DNA of 64,000 nucleotides from Gelatoporia subvermispora B (lineage: Eukaryota; Basidiomycota; Agaricomycetes; Polyporales; Gelatoporiaceae), in contig KB445797.1 in NCBI GenBank assembly GCA_000320605.2, positions 347,940 through 411,939 on the forward strand, read 5' to 3'. A program made the translations under genes and the position numbers. Shown one piece after another: positions 24,165 through 34,783 of this stretch (positions are counted from its first letter, which is position 1; the number at the start of each line of letters is the position of its first letter). The notes below the pieces were generated by a model. The model was not told the origin of the DNA, made no database searches, and was given only the letters and a program-made list of their open reading frames with translations.

Positions 24165-25747
24165 ATGCCCGCTACCTTACTGCCCCGTATACCCTTGTAT
24201 GAACCGGCGCCCGCCACAAACGAACCCTGTACGCACACCCCAAAACGTCTGTTATGCTGAGCCGGCTTAATTATACCCTATTTCAGTGGAATTTGCAGAT
24301 CTCGCGGTCATCGATCTTTCTAAGGCAGGTACGCCGGAAGGGCGTGCTGACCTCGCCGTACAAGTACGGGATGCTATGAGCACCCAAGGGTTCTTCTACG
24401 TTATCAACCACGGCCTCACGTCATCCCAAGTACTCGTTTCGATTGCATCTTGCTCCATTCGTTCTCGCTAATCCGTGTTTAGAACGCGCGAATTTTCGAC
24501 ATCGCCAACCTCCCTTTTGACCAAGTCGGTGAAGATGAGAAGAAATCACTTGCCACGGATTTCCAGGTTACTGGGACTTATACCGGATACAAATTGCGCG
24601 GGCTCTGGGTTAGTGGTAGAGATGCTAGCGCAATTCGGACATTTACCTGCGTTGTAGCATATCGAGTCCGGTGTTAAAGATCAAATAGAGCAGTACAATG
24701 GTTCGTCATTCATGAAAATAATACTCATATACGTTCACATTTCGCCGATAGTCAATCGACATGTAAAAAGCCAAGACCATCCGAAGGCCTTGATTCCTCT
24801 CTTGCCTGAGATTGATGCATTTGCTCGATTCAACCACTTTGAGGTGGTTCATACTCTTCTCAGGTATCCGCAATATTCGTCCATGAATTTCACCGTAGCA
24901 ACACTCCGCTAACAAGACGTTCTAGACTGTTCGCTCTTGGTCTTGAGCTCCCCGAAGACAGATTCGTCAACATGCATAATTTCGATGCAGCTGGGGCAAC
25001 CTCAGGTACATATTGCCCGTGATATGCTCTTGTATGCACTGACATGATGTGACCGCCCAAGTTCGTTTCATGAAATAGTAAGTGTACGTGTCCTAACGAT
25101 CTCGAAGAGCCAACGAGCGTATCCTGTTTTCCAGTTTCCCCCGTGAAGCTGATGAAGAAGCCTTGGCGAAGAATGTATGGCTCAAAGGACATGCAGGTGG
25201 CTATTGACATTTGTTGACATAATGTAGTATTACCCTAAAGCCTACCTTTAGATATCGGAAGCGTCTCCGTTCTCTGGAGCCAGCCAGTTGGCGGTCTCCA
25301 GATCTTTTCCGCAGAGGGAAAGTGGAAGTGGATCAAGCACATCGAGAATGCCTTGGTGCGTAATCACCCAGCTACAACTAGTTCAAGCTCTGAGTCTCTT
25401 ATCAGGTGATCAACACCGGCGACAGCATGGAATTTTTGTCCGGAGGATTCTATAAACCAACCATTCACCGCGTTATTCAGCCGCCTGCGGACCAGCGTAA
25501 TCACCCGCGACTTGGCGTGTTCTACTTCTCCATGCCGGATGATGACGTGAAGCTGGCTCCGCAGATCGACAGCCCCGTGTTGCAGAAGTATGGGCTTAGC
25601 GGACGTTGCATCGACTCTGATCCCCCGCTCATGGGAGTCTGGCGTAAGGGCATCGTCGCAGCGTATGGTGTGAGTGACTTGAAGAAGACGGAGAGTGGCG
25701 TGGAGGAAGAGATCATCAATGGCATCCTGGTTAAGCACTACAATTAG
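24165..25747 (+). CDS. 2OG-Fe(II) oxygenase, IPNS-like, array copy 2
   Basis: Second tandem copy with the same ten-exon layout as copy 1, including the 16-nt exon that reads into FMKY. Splice signals are all GT-AG and phases match, so the frame is open from ATG 24165 to TAG 25747. The N-terminal part reads VEFADLAVIDLSKAGTPEG and QGFFYVINHGLT. The iron ligands are kept as HAD in WLKGHADIGSVSVLW and the distal His in TIHRVIQPP. It differs from copies 1 and 3 across the region after DIGSVSV and at QRNHPRL, so substrate preference may have drifted (inference). The tail is EEEIINGILVKHYN, shared with the other copies. It is most likely a tandem duplicate still under coding constraint. Confidence 0.92.
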
Positions 25748-26029
25748 CAGATTCGAGGGGCCGAGGGAGCTCAAGTCGGTGCCCAAGTACTTAGTCCTTG
25801 GATACATACAGGTCGTAAACGCATCTAGCCCTCCAGTCCCGTTATCGAAGTTTGTCATGAACGGCAATGTAAGTACCCGAAAACGTTGTCTTACACCACA
25901 GTATGACGTCGTAAGTGGGTGAGGTTCAAATGGAGTCGACCTCCTGATAAACGAGATACACAATACTCTGAACTAAACTCAGAGTCAGTGAGCTCATCGG
26001 CGCAGGAAGGAACCGTGCTTGGCAAGACA

Positions 26030-26410
26030 GCAAACATCACGTGCCGCTGTGCCAGGCCAAGTAGTAGTTCGAATACTATGGGGTATCACTGAGTCGGCGG
26101 GACCCCTCAGTCGGCAGTTTACTATTCTCGCTCTGAGGTCTCCTCACCACTGTTCCTCATTGAATATAACCTATCATACGTCACATTATAAACACATTTG
26201 AGCTTGAACGACGGCAAACGGAGCTCAACTCGAGGAGATACATTTTTCGATGGTAGTCACAGTCTCCGTCACGATTGTCACTCCTTTGACGGCAACGTTG
26301 CGAGATTTGGCGGGAATCACGCGTGACCTGCCGACTGAGGGGTCCCGCCGACTCAGTGATACCCCATAGTACGGACAATCCGAACCAGCCTGTGCCACAG
26401 TGCCAGTGCG
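26030..26410. mobile_element. MITE-like element with 44-bp perfect inverted repeats
   Basis: The 44-bp word starting TACTATGGGGTATCACTGAG at about 26075-26118 is repeated exactly, in inverted orientation, at about 26326-26369. Weaker inverted similarity continues outward on both sides (CTGTGCC and CAGGC words), giving a probable element of roughly 370 bp with about 200 bp of AT-rich filler and no coding capacity. The superfamily is unassigned and the target-site duplication is not resolved. It lies in the spacer between oxygenase copies 2 and 3. Confidence 0.75.
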
Positions 26411-27207
26411 CAGCCCGGCAGAGACCGAGTCCCGCGACAACATTGAAAGTCTCACAATAAGCCTCTCAAACATCGATAGTTGGGCTCCGCGAAAGCGGAT
26501 ACGCTCAAACTTGCGACTCACCATTACGCAATGTATGACATGGGCCTGTGTTACCACCGGACATACGCTCAGATTGCTAGTAGATTTTCTCATCTCTCAG
26601 ATACCTAGTACAAAACAACTCGGCTTTAAGATTGGGGGTCTTCATTGTCTGCTACCGAATCCCCTAAACCTTCAGAAGTGATGCGTTTTCTGGCCCTTTC
26701 TTATTTAGGTGTCGGTGTCTTGCACCGCAGAGGAATGTGTTTCCGCCAAAAGGCCGACATGGACCTGTAGACCAAGGTTTGTTTCTTGCCAAACAAGCAT
26801 ACCTCTTCGAACCATTCCGTCTGTTATCCGGTCTCGATGGAAGTGCTTGTTCCTGGGTATTCTAGGTGTCGGAAGAGCTACGGACACGGAGTTCGCTATG
26901 GCACAGTCGGCATATCAACTTCTTATGCGCGCTCTAAATGAGCACGCCCACGGGTGTGCATTGTCCTTTCGTAAGATCCTGAATATGGTGTCTGCTGACA
27001 CAGTCTAGAATGCTCCACTTCAGATTCTACGCTCCCAGGACTCCAAAGTCCCGCTGCACCATACAGATTCGGCGTACATCAAGCTTTCGGCGATGTGGTG
27101 ACTGATTGGTTGCTATTTGTAGTGAAGGACATTCGACGCCTCGTGGGTATAAGAGCCCAGAGTACCACTCATTTATGCTGCATTTCGCCCGTGCTCTTCA
27201 TTTGGCC
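26411..27207. other. intergenic between MITE and oxygenase copy 3
   Basis: About 800 bp with no gene that I can support. Short frames on both strands show no family resemblance. Confidence 0.4.
27148..27154 (+). promoter_or_regulatory. TATA box of oxygenase copy 3
   Basis: TATAAGA in GTGGGTATAAGAGCC, 54 bp upstream of the start codon. It matches the element before copy 2. Confidence 0.5.
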
Positions 27208-28812
27208 ATGCCTAGCGTCACTGTACCACAAGTCCCTCGCTATGAACCGGCTCCTCCCACCAATGAGCCTCGTACGTGCACTGTACCAACTAATCCCAGT
27301 TAGCCTAACATCTGGCCGTCATGCAAGTGGAATACGCAGACCTTGCCATGGTCGACTTGTCGAAGGTAAAGACGCCCGAGGGGCGTGCGGAACTTGCCGC
27401 CCAAGTCCGCGAAGCTATGACTACTATCGGCTTCTTCTATGTCATCAATCATGGCTTGACTCAAGCACAGGTCTGATCTCTGTATTGTAGTCTTATATGC
27501 GCGTCTTAAAGTTTGAGTCCGCACAGAATACGCGAATTTTTGATGTTGCCGACATTCCTTTCTCTCAAGTGGGTGATGACGAGAAAAAAGCATTCCAGGC
27601 AAACATCAAGGCGACTGGGTCTTACCAAGGCTACAAGCTGCGCCAGTACTGGGTGAGCAACTTCAAATAGATTTTGCACATAATTTTGAAAATCGTCATT
27701 GACAGCATATCGACGCCGGTGTCCGCGATCAAATTGAACATTATAATAGTACATCTCTTCATATGCTTAGTGGAATTCTACTCAATATCACACGTGTAGT
27801 CGTTCGAGACGTGACAAAGAAGCAACATCCCAAAGCGCTCGTCCCACTGCTGTCAGAAATCGATGCATTCAATCGTTTCAATCACTTCGAGATTCTGCAT
27901 CCCCTTCTCAGGTATGACGATTGCCGGTCGATCTGAGTTTATGTAGTTCTCTTAGCTGGAGCGACGGGGTTTTTCAGACTATTTGCGCTGGGCATGGGCC
28001 TTCCCGAGGAGACATTCGTCAATGAACACAACTTCGATGAGCCGGGGGAAACATGGTGTAAGTTGCATTTGTAACCCGGTGGCCTTTGTCCCTGATCGTA
28101 TGCTCTGGACATAGTACGCTTCATGAAATAGTACGCGCTGGTTAGTCTCCCTTCGTAGAATTATCATCTCAACATGGCTCTTAAGCTACCCGCGCTCGGA
28201 GGACGATGAAACGAAGACGAAGAACGTCTGGCTTAAGGGCCACATGGGTTCGTAGGCATGCTATGTGTCTGCAGCGAGAGAGACTGACAGTCCACGTACG
28301 CCAGACTTTGGGAGCGTGACAATCCTCTGGAGCCAGCCGGTTTCAGCTCTGCAGATATTTTCTCCCGACGGTAAATGGCGTTGGGTCAAGCACATCGAAA
28401 ATGCCATCGTGAGGCACTCCCCATCAGTTCCAGCTCCTCGCCTCCCGCAGCTGACCTATTGCTCTATCAGGTGATCAACGCGGGCGAGGCTATGGAAGCG
28501 CTCTCGGGTGGATTTTACAAAGCGACGATCCATCGCGTCGTGCAGCCGCCTCCCGACCAACGCGGGTACCCGCGGCTCGGTGTGTTCTATTTTGCAATGC
28601 CGGACGACAGTATCAAGCTCGTCCCACGTATCGAAAGTTCCGTCTTTGAGACACACGAGATCAAGTACCGCTTCGAGGAGGCGGACGCGCCGACGATGGA
28701 GAAGTGGAGGAAGGGCCGCACCGCCGCGTACGGACAGAGCCAGCTCACGAAGACCGAGACCAATGTCGAAGAGGAAGTTATCAATGGTCATGTCGTCAGG
28801 CACTTCAACTGA
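27208..28812 (+). CDS. 2OG-Fe(II) oxygenase, IPNS-like, array copy 3
   Basis: Third tandem copy with the same exon-intron plan from ATG 27208 to TGA 28812. It reads VEYADLAMVDLSKVKTPEG, then GFFYVINHGLTQAQ, NTRIFDVADIPFSQV and ATGSYQGYKLRQYWH. The iron ligands are HMD in WLKGHMDFGSVTILW and the distal His in ATIHRVVQPPPDQR, with the substrate-side Arg in GYPRLGVFYF. The C-terminal tail EEEVINGHVVRHFN matches copies 1 and 2. All introns are GT-AG and the frame is open. One junction, before RFMKY, reads Leu where copy 1 has Val, which may reflect real change or a slightly different donor. It is closest in text to copy 1. Substrate unknown. Confidence 0.92.
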
Positions 28813-29179
28813 TCTTGCATGGGTCTCCGTCATTTCTTGTGCCATCCGTTGATCCTTCATGTAAGATATGAGAAGAAGTGACGAAAAGTGTACAATAGGT
28901 TTATGTACAAAGTACAAAGAGGTATATTGCTACAGGACGCTCTAGAAGTTCTGATTAAGAACTTCATAAGCTTTCTGCGTCATGCAGACGGAGCAGGCGT
29001 GCTTTCAAGCTTCGGACGACATTGTGAAGGGCGACCTTTGGCCACTGACCACTACTTCCAGTCGTGAGGAACGACGCTAGTGAGTACAAGTCCAAAGATC
29101 AGGTAGGATTATGGCGTAGTCTGAACATGCGCTTTACTCGATCGTGACTAATATCGCTGTGTCACTTATCCACCCTTAG
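28813..29179. other. intergenic between oxygenase copy 3 and its pseudogene
   Basis: About 370 bp; nothing recognised. Confidence 0.4.
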
Positions 29180-30066
29180 GTTTTCTTCCCTTACCGCTCA
29201 CCTCCTACGTACGTTATCAACTCGACCAGCACTGTGTTGACTATAACATTCGGACGAGGAAAGAACGTATCAAAGCGCTTGCCTCACGACCCCCAGATAT
29301 TGATGTACCCAGTTGCTTCTTTCACTTCGAGGTTTCATATTCTCTCCTTAGGCACGAATAGTGTCATCCAAATGAATAATATATCTAGTAGGATCTCCAA
29401 TGCTCTAATGTTGTTTACGCCAGTCATCGACTTTTCTTGAAGAATTCGACAATGAACACCATTTCGATAAGCTTATAAAAACAAGGAGTACGTCGATCAG
29501 ATACTACTTTTCGATTGATATGCGATTCTAGCCGAACATCCGATTTTAGTGCGGTTTATAGACTAGTAATCGATTTTGGACGTGTTTGTGTAGAGAAAAT
29601 CACAAGGGTTCGGAGTTTTGACGATACTCTGCAGCCCATCTCGCGCTTGATTCTCTCTCCCGGCGACGGTAAATGGCTCTGGGATCAAGCACAACGAGAT
29701 CGCCCTCGTGAACATATCTTCGTCACTACTAGTCGGCCATCATATCAGCTCATCTTTCAGGTCAAGGCGCTCGCCAGCGGTTTCTACGAGCTATTTTTCC
29801 ACCGTGTTGTGGAGCCGCCCGCGTCCCAGCGCATATATCCGTGGCAGGCATTTGTCTACTTAGCCATGCCAGACGCCAACAACGTACCTGAGCCGTATTC
29901 TCAAAGGTCAGTCTTCCGGACGCAGCAGGTTAGTTATCGCCTCGGGAAGACAGTCCTGCCCGAGACGTCGTGACGGGTGGGGCTGCCGTTTGGACGTGCT
30001 CAGTCCACGAAGACCGACTCGAAGGTGGGAGAAGAGATCGTCAACGGCCACATCACCAGGCGATAG
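29180..30066 (+). pseudogene. 2OG-Fe(II) oxygenase, decayed fourth copy
   Basis: Fragments follow the order of the intact copies on the same strand. KERIKALASRPPDIDVP with FHFEVSYSLLRH matches the region after the fifth intron. SPGDGKWLWDQAQRD matches SPDGKWRWIKHIE. LASGFYELFFHRVVEPPASQR keeps the distal iron-binding His, and SKVGEEIVNGHITRR matches the tail. The HxD-containing exon is not recognisable, frames shift between fragments, and a stop (TGA near 29970) interrupts the last exon. The N-terminal exons are missing. This is a duplicate that lost function, convergent with the TAG1-like gene. Confidence 0.85.
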
Positions 30067-30182
30067 TACTGACCGAAAGTCATGAGTGTGCACAACGTTG
30101 ACATTGCGTACAAGATGGTACTAGAAACAAAGGAAAGCGTACAATAGGTTTACATACAGCGTCCCATATGATACATGATCTA

Positions 30183-32193
30183 TCAAGCGTCCTCGAGCAT
30201 GTTCCGCTTGCCGATGACAACGCTCCCTTGGAATGGCAAGCCGGTCAACTCCATTTCGCCATCATGCCCGTTCTCGAACGGCAAACCGTGCACACGGACT
30301 GCTACAGCGGCCGTGCCCTGCACACCAGCGAGTGCACCGTGAGCGTTAAAGACGACCTGGAGGCGTACGAGGAGTCAGTTGTACAACAAGAACGGCGACA
30401 AAGTCAATTGACGTACCTTCGAGACGAAATTGCTGAACTCGCGCTCTCGGCCGGGGAGGACTTCGAGCGGGACATCTACAATCTTGGCAGATACGGCGAA
30501 GACTGATCCCACGCTGTCATCATCAGTCTCAACAGGTTCGCTCTCCGAGGGCAACCAGTCATCTGGTCGTATATGCGCGAACGCGCGCTCAGGTAAGGGG
30601 TCCGGGAGAGGTCGTGCCGGCGGCTCATCCGAATCGAGGTGACCGCCAACAAGCTGATATGCAGCCCAAGCCGACTCCGGGGCCTCGTCAGAATCCGGGA
30701 CCTCACCGTCATACACGAGCACGTCCGGGAACACCCGCACGACGTCTAGCCCCACCTCGATACCCTTGGGAAGCACCACCTGCGCCAACACCGTCCCGCT
30801 CGCGGCCATCGTCGAGCCTGTGGGCTTGATCTTCATATCGTTGATGGTCACATTGCGGAGGATCTGTGGCTTCGGATGTGGGGCGGGGAACGTCGAGTTC
30901 ACAGAGAAGCCTGGCAGTATTGGGCTGGACAGAATGATATCGGAGTCAATCGCGGACACGTAGTTCCCGAGGAACGCGGAGAGTGCGCCAGAGGCGCTCT
31001 TCGCAATGGGGAGGACGGTACCGTTGATGGTGAGCGTGATGTTCGGATGCGTGAGGCTGAAGGACTGCGTGTAGACGGAGGCGACGGCGATGGAGGGGAT
31101 GGTGTCGGTCCCGTTACGCACAGGTGCCAGCGAGACGGTGAATGGGAGCGCGGGCGCGACAAAGTTTGAGTTCGGTGGGGCGGGATTGAGTACTGTCGCA
31201 TTGGCATCGATGAGTAGTTGATTAGACCGTGAAGTGATGCGAAAGGACTGGAGGGTGACGAGTTTCGAGAGGTCTGGCAGGGCATCGTCTCCTCCGGGAG
31301 CCGGGAGACCAGGGATCGTTGGGACTGCAACTGTCAGCATAGTACACGATGCAAGCTCAAGAACACTCACTCTTTATATGGACGGGGACGTGGAGGTTGG
31401 ACTGCACAATCTTGAGGGCGCGCCTCCAGTCTGCGCCGCGTAGCCCTCCACCTTCTATCAACACCTGGTCAAGCGACGCCTTGACGCTGATTGTGCCTTC
31501 CTTCCAACTGTCTTCAATGAAGCGCAAGAGCGTCGACACATCTTTGGTCGGCCGAATGAGCACCGGAAGGGACATGGGCGTAAGCCAGCTGGTACCCGGT
31601 GGCGGATTGGTCGACAAAGCTATTTCCATAGGGGCCGCCGTAATCGTCGCAAGCACATTCGAGGAGTTTGTCTCTTGTGACACCGTGATTGTCGTGGTAC
31701 TGACCGAAACCCGGTCCAGTCGTCGGATGCCCCACCGCCCTATTGACTTCCACATGTCCTCTAGCCAGCCGTCCTCAGCGCGACGGTCGATGCCCACCGC
31801 TTTCCCTGCATCAAAGCCTATCCGCCCATTGACTCGTATCCAGATTCCGCCGTCGCCAGTAGTATTGAGTACGTTCACCCTGTCAGGACCCCTTACAACC
31901 AGGGCTTTCTGCAGTATCTCTTCCGGAGAGATGGTGGCGGCCCGTGAGCGGTAACTCCAGGCGATGAGTATCAGGAGGAGGGATAGCAGAACACATATTG
32001 ATAGCGAGGCGAGGAAAACGTTCAATAACTTTGAACGAAGTGGCTGGGGATGTGAAGACGTCTCTAAATCATCTCGAGGAGTTGCAGGACGAGAACTGGA
32101 GCCAAGTAAAGGTGTATTCTCGCTGAGTTCCGGACGCGCTCTCGCCTTTCCCTTGTCTACTGTTGTCGTCTTCTGAACAGGTTCTGGTGTCAT
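30183..32193 (-). CDS. TAG1: TAG1-like vacuolar/endomembrane protein (DUF3712 type, 636 aa)
   Basis: Single-pass membrane protein. Yeast Tag1 is a vacuolar membrane protein linked to vacuolar pH control and ending of autophagy (family knowledge); the match here is from overall architecture. Exons 32193-31371, 31330-30417 and 30356-30183 give 637 codons with the stop. Residues 1-55 are polar and cytosolic (ENTPLLGSSSRPATP). A hydrophobic span follows (LNVFLASLSICVLLSLLLIL), then a long beta-rich lumenal part with repeated patterns such as NVTINDMKIKPTGSTMAASG and LTINGTVLP and many NxS/T sites. The C-terminal exon reads VVFNAHGALAGVQGTAAV. The start at 32193 is the first ATG; the upstream frame has only GTG. 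It is divergent from GWT1. Confidence 0.7.
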
Positions 32194-32678
32194 CTCCAGA
32201 GCATGAGGGGTATAACGGTAAGATGTGGGAGCTGAACGACTCACGCGGCACTCTCTCACCTCCAGCCACCGGTTGACGCTCGGCTACATTGCTTCCTCGA
32301 CGACCTCGGCAAGGGCCCGCATGTATGTCTAGATCCCTTCAGGCGCACAATAACAGTGTAGTCTGACATGTCTCCATAGGAAATGCACTCTTGATGCTTT
32401 CGTGAATTGTGGCCATTGCTTGCTCGTGCTCACCACTGTGTGTATCACTTCTCCTCCCGTTTGGCCTGCATACGAATTTCAATTCAACTAGATTCGGGCG
32501 TGGGCGATACTGCGCAGCTAGGATCGTCGAGTGGTCGAAGGATTTGAGATCGCAGCAGTCCTCATAGTAGAGTCATCGACTATCAATTCGTGAGTTGTCA
32601 AGCCCTTTGGATGGAGCGTGTTACTCACTGTGCCACCCCGCCGTTACTGAAGGAAATTGTGCAAGTGCGCCTCCAAAA
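32194..32678. promoter_or_regulatory. divergent promoter region of TAG1-like and GWT1 genes
   Basis: The 485 bp between the two opposed start codons must contain both promoters (inference). No clear TATA box was seen. Confidence 0.4.
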
Positions 32679-34708
32679 ATGAGTGACTACAAGGCGTCGA
32701 AGGAGGCATTCGTATCGGGGATGACTGGATCATCCATAGGACATATCAACATGGTGTCCTTCGCAGCTCTGGTCAGGCTGTTGACGTTCTCGGTCTGTTA
32801 CTTCTCTGACTGAGAATAGTCATCCATAGCGTTGCATTCAGCCTTGCGCACTCGTCTCCCTGCCAGCAAGTCAATACATTTCCCAACAGAAGTGCTGATA
32901 CTTGTGCTTCCTCTTCTTCTCTCCATCACGCTCTTTGCGAACACCCCGGGAATGCTCTCGCTGATTCTGTTGTTCCCAACCGGTCTCCTGGTGCTGATAC
33001 CCCCAAGAGAGTCCGGGACACCACTGCCATCGAACCTAAGCCCAAGCCGTTCTGCATCTCCCAATCGCGAACGCGATGGATCTAGTACGCCTACGCACGA
33101 AAGCGGGAGCGTGCAACCGTCAGCTGTCCCGCCTCTGCCCGCGCTCACAACATACCGTGCACACATGCTGCTGCTGACGTTCTTGTGCATCCTGGCAGTC
33201 GATTTTCCCGTCTTCCCCCGCTCATTGGCCAAGTGCGAGACATTTGGTGTCTCAATAGTAAGGACACGCCATTCATACTTATGCAATCGGCTGATATATG
33301 TTACAGATGGACCTTGGAGTGGGCTCATTCGTGTTTTCGCAAGGCATTGTTTCTGCGATACCCCTAATCAAGGACCCGTCCTATTTGACTAGCTCGTGGT
33401 TCCCCAAGTTCCGTACCGTCCTCCGGAAGTGTCTTCCTGTCCTAATACTTGGCGTACTACGAACCCTTTCCGTCAAGGGCACAGAATATCCGGTATGTTT
33501 CACAACTACGGGTGGACGGCCTGCCTTGACTTGCTATTCAGGAACATGAGACTGAGTATGGGACCCACTGGAACTTTTTCTTTACAATTGCTCTGTTACC
33601 ACTTTTGGAGGTTTTATTGCACCCATTGATCGTACATGCACCGATCTCTCTCTTGGGCATTGTAGCCGCTGTTTGTAAGTGCTCTCATGGCGTACTGATG
33701 TTCCTAGTTGTGTCTGATAGCGTCCTGGCAGCCCAGCAGCTATCCCTTTCGTCACTGGGCTTCATGCGATTCGTCTTTGAGGCCCCTCGTGTGTCACTTA
33801 TCAGTGCTAACAAAGAAGGCCTCGTATCTTTGACTGGTTAGTTCACTTGTCGTTCACTCCTCTCTCCTCTCACTATCAATTAGGGTACTTCGCCGTCCAT
33901 CTTCTCGGCCTCTCAACGGGTACTCTGGTGCTGCCACCTACGCCTTCCTATTTCCGCCGCCGCCAACAGCAGCTGGCTCGCGCAGATACCACGAAGGCTG
34001 ACTCCGACTCCAGCAGCGACTCCGACGCTGATCCCGGCGGTGACAGCAGTCGAAAGGAAAGCACTCGTCGAGTCCACCTCTATCAGAAGCGCGAGAACGA
34101 CAAGACTGCAATCGAGCTTTTCTCCTATGCCGTAGTTTGGTGGGTACTCCTTGGTGTATTAGCAGCTTTCAATGTCGGAAGTGGCATCTCCCGACGACTG
34201 GTATGTTCTTTTGTCAGTGACATCCCACTGCATCATCGTGATGCGCCTGCAGGTGAACCTCCAGTATATTATCTGGGTAGCTGCGTACAACACGTCGTTC
34301 CTCTTTGGGTACCTACTTCTGGACTTGCTCTTCTTCGCCTCTCCCTTGTCGAAATCCATGTACTCCCCGACTTCCAAGCTCAAGGTGCATCCTGACACTG
34401 AGTTCCTGAGCCAACGGGAAAACAGGAAGCAAGACGTGGCACGCGGCGCTGCCACACTACTGGAAGCCATCAACCGTAATGGACTGGCGTTGTTCTTGTT
34501 TGTGAGTGAAGCACTATGTATGACTTGGGTCCAATACTGAGTGTCGATATGATTTGTCCAGGCAAACGTGGCAACCGGGTTAATCAATCTGAGTATTCCT
34601 ACTATGTATACCTCGGACTGGGCTGCCATGCTGGTGTTGGGTCTTTACGCAACGGGTCTATGTAGTGTAGCATGGGTGTTCAAAGACAAGAAGCTGTGGA
34701 AATTCTAG
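32679..34708 (+). CDS. GWT1: GPI-anchored wall protein transfer protein, inositol acyltransferase (563 aa)
   Basis: ER multi-pass enzyme that acylates inositol in the GPI precursor, an early step of GPI-anchor synthesis needed for wall mannoproteins; it is the target of manogepix-type inhibitors. Eight exons (32679-32771, 32820-33257, 33307-33492, 33542-33674, 33708-33836, 33884-34200, 34253-34501, 34562-34708) give 564 codons with the stop. The N-terminus [20 protein letters not shown] is the family signature. Also visible are [57 protein letters not shown] (catalytic-loop region of PIG-W/GWT1) and [20 protein letters not shown] Ser/Asp-rich loop near residue 340 is longer than in yeast. The frame is intact. 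It ends tail-to-tail with the BAH-PHD gene, 75 bp apart. Confidence 0.95.
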
Positions 34709-34783
34709 CATGTGTTACGGGGCGCATGTCCTCCACCAATGATATCAGGTGCTAACGAGAGACTCTTGCTATGTGCCAATACG

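Noticed and set aside
21733..30066. Link between the 2OG oxygenases and the TET/JBP-type oxygenases carried by some KDZ/Plavaka transposons
   Set aside because: The proteins here have the N-terminal DIOX_N and C-terminal layout of isopenicillin-N-synthase-like enzymes, not the TET/JBP core, and lie 15 kb from the transposase.
11734..30066. Secondary-metabolite cluster made of permease plus oxygenases
   Set aside because: No PKS, NRPS, terpene synthase, P450 or cluster regulator is present, and FKS1 (housekeeping) lies between them. A tandem duplication explains the array.
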